From: Pseudomonas pudica
GTDB lineage: Bacteria > Pseudomonadota > Gammaproteobacteria > Pseudomonadales > Pseudomonadaceae
Length of the DNA stretch: 44,126 nucleotides
Direction of reading: 5' to 3'
Assembly (NCBI RefSeq): GCF_015680405.1
Contig: NZ_JADLJS010000043.1
Location: 1-44,126, forward strand
Every line of letters begins with the position of its first letter. Position 1 is the stretch's first letter. Shown piece after piece: positions 42,301 through 44,126 of this stretch. Below the pieces are notes generated by a model. It was not told the origin of the DNA. It worked only from the letters and a program-made list of their open reading frames with translations, and did no database searches. Made by a program: the position numbers and the translations under genes.

Positions 42301-43173
42301 ATGTACACCAAAAATTTCGTCAACCCGTGCCCCGACTGGGCCACGGCGTTACTCAACGGCTTCAGCCAGGTGCTGCTGCTGCGTGACCCCCTGTGCGGCC
42401 TGTGCTGCCTGCTGGCCATCCTGCTGACCGCCCCCGGCCTGGTCGGTGGTGCCCTGCTCGGCGCCCTGGCCGGCCTGCTCACCGCCCAGGCACGCGGCTA
42501 CGACCGTGCCGACCGCCAAGCCGGGCTGTACAGCTACAACGGCGTCCTGATCGGCATCCTGATCAGCGTCGTACTGCCCTGGTCGGCCATCCTGCCGCCA
42601 TTGATCATCGCCGCTGGCGGCCTGTCCAGCATCATCACCCACCAATGGCGCAAGCGCGGTGGCAAGCTGTTGATCGCCTACACCGCCCCCTTCGTGCTGC
42701 TTGGCTGGGCCGTATTGCTGATAGCCACCCCCTCGCCCAGCGGCTTCGTCGAGGCCGACCCGCTTTACGCGTTGGCGCGTGGCGTGGGCCAGATCTTCCT
42801 GCTCGACCAGCCCCTGGCCGGTCTGCTGATCATCATCGGCATGTTCATCGCCAACCCTTATGCCGCAATGTGGGCAGTGATCGGTTCGGCCATCGGCGGC
42901 GGCGCGGCACTGCTCACCGACCAGGCGCAAGCCGCCTGGCTGGGCCTGTATGGTTTCAACGCTGCGCTGGCGGCACTGGCGTTCAGCAGGCAGGGTGAAA
43001 AGCCGTGGGTGACACTGCTGGCCATTGCCCTGGCCCTGCTGCTGCAACCACTGTTCAAGCTGCTACCGGTGCCCGGCCTGACCGCGCCCTTCGTCGCCGC
43101 CTGCTGGCTGATGCACCTGGGCAACCACCTGGCCCAGCCTCGGCAGCGTGACGCCAGCCGCTTGCACAGCTGA
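42301..43173 (+). CDS. Urea transporter (UT family)
   Basis: This 290-residue channel-type urea transporter shows the twofold repeat hallmark of the family: LYSYNGVLIGILI (about residue 77) and LYGFNAALAALAF (about residue 216). Ten hydrophobic segments are evident. It would move urea released by AllA and by the missing allantoate step. The ATG at 42301 is the family start; in-frame upstream codons run back into the REP pair. No urease genes are in this window. Confidence 0.92.
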   Translation: MYTKNFVNPCPDWATALLNGFSQVLLLRDPLCGLCCLLAILLTAPGLVGGALLGALAGLLTAQARGYDRADRQAGLYSYNGVLIGILISVVLPWSAILPPLIIAAGGLSSIITHQWRKRGGKLLIAYTAPFVLLGWAVLLIATPSPSGFVEADPLYALARGVGQIFLLDQPLAGLLIIIGMFIANPYAAMWAVIGSAIGGGAALLTDQAQAAWLGLYGFNAALAALAFSRQGEKPWVTLLAIALALLLQPLFKLLPVPGLTAPFVAACWLMHLGNHLAQPRQRDASRLHS

Positions 43174-43218
43174 AATGCAGCCCCTAGGCTCAGCCCATCG
43201 CTTTTGTGGAACGAGCCA

Positions 43219-44040
43219 ATGAACAATCCTGCGAGCCTGCGCGAGCAGCTCTACATCATCGTCTTCCAGACCGATACCGTGGCTGGAAGACGCTTCGACA
43301 AGATCCTCCTGCTGATCATCCTGGCCAGCCTGGTTACCGTCATCCTCGACAGCATCGACGAAGTACACCAGGGCTACGCCGGCCTGCTGGCCGGCATCGA
43401 GTGGGGCTTTACCGCGATTTTCCTGGCCGAGTACCTCACCCGCCTGTACTGCTCGCCCAAGCCTTTGCGCTATGCCTTCAGCTTCTATGGCCTGGTCGAT
43501 CTGCTGGCGATCGTGCCGGGGATCATCGCGCTGTACTACAGCGACGCCCAGTACCTGCTGATCATCCGGGTGATCCGGATGCTGCGGATTTTCCGCGTGC
43601 TCAAGCTCAGCCCCTATCTCAAGCAAGCCCATTACCTGATGGAGGCGCTGCGCGGCAGCAAGCAGAAGATCATCGTGTTCCTGGTGACGGTATCGACCCT
43701 GGTGACGGTGTTCGGCACCTTGATGTATGTGATCGAAGGGCCTGAGCATGGCTTTACCAGCATTCCCAAGGGCATCTACTGGGCCATCGTTACCCTGACC
43801 ACGGTAGGCTTTGGCGATATCGTGCCGAAAACCCCGCTTGGGCAGGTGCTGTCCTCGCTGGTGATGATTACCGGTTATTCGATCATCGCCGTACCGACCG
43901 GGATCTTTACCGCCGAGCTGGCCAATGCCATGCGCGGGGAACAGTTGCAGCACGACTGCCCGACCTGCAGCAAGAAGAGCCATGAGCATGGCGCGGCGTT
44001 CTGTTCGCGTTGCGGGAATGTGCTGTTTCCCAAGCAATGA
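43219..44040 (+). CDS. Voltage-gated-type ion channel with C-terminal zinc ribbon
   Basis: This 273-residue protein resembles six-helix voltage-gated K+ channels. An S4-like helix (RVIRMLRIFRVLK, residues 117-129) carries regularly spaced arginines. The pore helix and selectivity filter are TTLTTVGFGD-like, with TTVGFGD at 194-200, characteristic of K+ selectivity. After S6 comes a short cytosolic tail with C247-X2-C250 and C262-X2-C265, a zinc-ribbon arrangement. The start at 43219 gives MNNPASLREQL; an in-frame TTG at 43204 is less likely. It is not obviously linked to purine metabolism. Confidence 0.88.
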   Translation: MNNPASLREQLYIIVFQTDTVAGRRFDKILLLIILASLVTVILDSIDEVHQGYAGLLAGIEWGFTAIFLAEYLTRLYCSPKPLRYAFSFYGLVDLLAIVPGIIALYYSDAQYLLIIRVIRMLRIFRVLKLSPYLKQAHYLMEALRGSKQKIIVFLVTVSTLVTVFGTLMYVIEGPEHGFTSIPKGIYWAIVTLTTVGFGDIVPKTPLGQVLSSLVMITGYSIIAVPTGIFTAELANAMRGEQLQHDCPTCSKKSHEHGAAFCSRCGNVLFPKQ

Positions 44041-44051
44041 TGTCGCCTGTT

Positions 44052-44126
44052 CCGGCCCTATCGCCGGCAAGCCAGCTCCCACAGGTAATGCACAATGCCC
44101 AAGACCTGTGCAGTACCTGTGGGAGC
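44052..44126. repeat. REP pair, GCCGGC type, cut by window end
   Basis: A full left arm (TATCGCCGGCAAGCCAGCTC) is followed by the first part of the inverted right arm (ACCTGTGGGAGC), which runs off the end of the window. Confidence 0.9.

Noticed and set aside
1..44126. CRISPR arrays, toxin-antitoxin or phage-defence systems, prophage or transposase genes
   Set aside because: No direct-repeat array, no recognisable defence or mobile-element proteins and no tRNA genes were seen on either strand.

Overview
The window is a high-GC pseudomonad chromosome segment, most likely from the Pseudomonas putida group. Three things support this: typical Pseudomonas proteins throughout, more than a dozen P. 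putida-type REP palindromes between genes, and a gene order (dnaX-ybaB, ligA-zipA-smc, xdhABC-guaD, puuE-uraD-allA-puuD, gcl-hyi-glxR-ttuD-pyk) that I recall from that group. The first ~40 bases are a C homopolymer and look like a sequence or assembly edge.

Layout. (1) 1-3500: ybaB and dnaX on the minus strand, then a divergent periplasmic binding protein. (2) 3700-7000: a small accessory stretch with a divergent MerR/DUF2938 pair, three unrelated small lipoproteins, a decayed pirin-like fragment and the 4.5S SRP RNA. (3) 7296-15110: a minus-strand core block, ligA, zipA, smc, with a GntR regulator just upstream of smc. (4) 15379-24849: xdhA-xdhB-xdhC-guaD, convergent aqpZ, a second GntR regulator and an AzgA-type permease. 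(5) 25094-32858: hiuH divergent from puuE-uraD-allA-puuD-uacT, followed by two tandem Tsx-like outer-membrane channels. (6) 32997-35230: a DUF808 membrane protein, a RutR-like TetR regulator and GlcG. (7) 35488-44040: gcl, hyi, glxR, ttuD, pyk, a urea transporter and a voltage-gated-type ion channel.

Together, blocks 4-7 form a nearly complete purine-salvage-to-central-carbon route. Purines cross the outer membrane (possibly through the Tsx-like channels) and the inner membrane (two NCS2 permeases). GuaD makes xanthine, XdhABC makes urate, PuuD makes 5-hydroxyisourate, HiuH and UraD make S-allantoin, and PuuE makes allantoate. AllA releases glyoxylate and urea. Gcl, Hyi, GlxR and TtuD turn glyoxylate into glycerate, and pyruvate kinase lies in the same operon. 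The step from allantoate to ureidoglycolate has no gene here.

The most informative unannotated signal is regulatory. A 10-bp palindrome, TTGTAYACAA, occurs twice in each of three divergent promoter regions (GntR/permease, hiuH/puuE, glcG/gcl), pointing to a GntR regulon. Separate RutR-like operators precede xdhA and the AzgA permease, and a RutR-like TetR gene lies in the same cluster. I found no defence system, CRISPR array, prophage or transposase. The novelty here is in regulation and pathway organisation rather than a new protein system.
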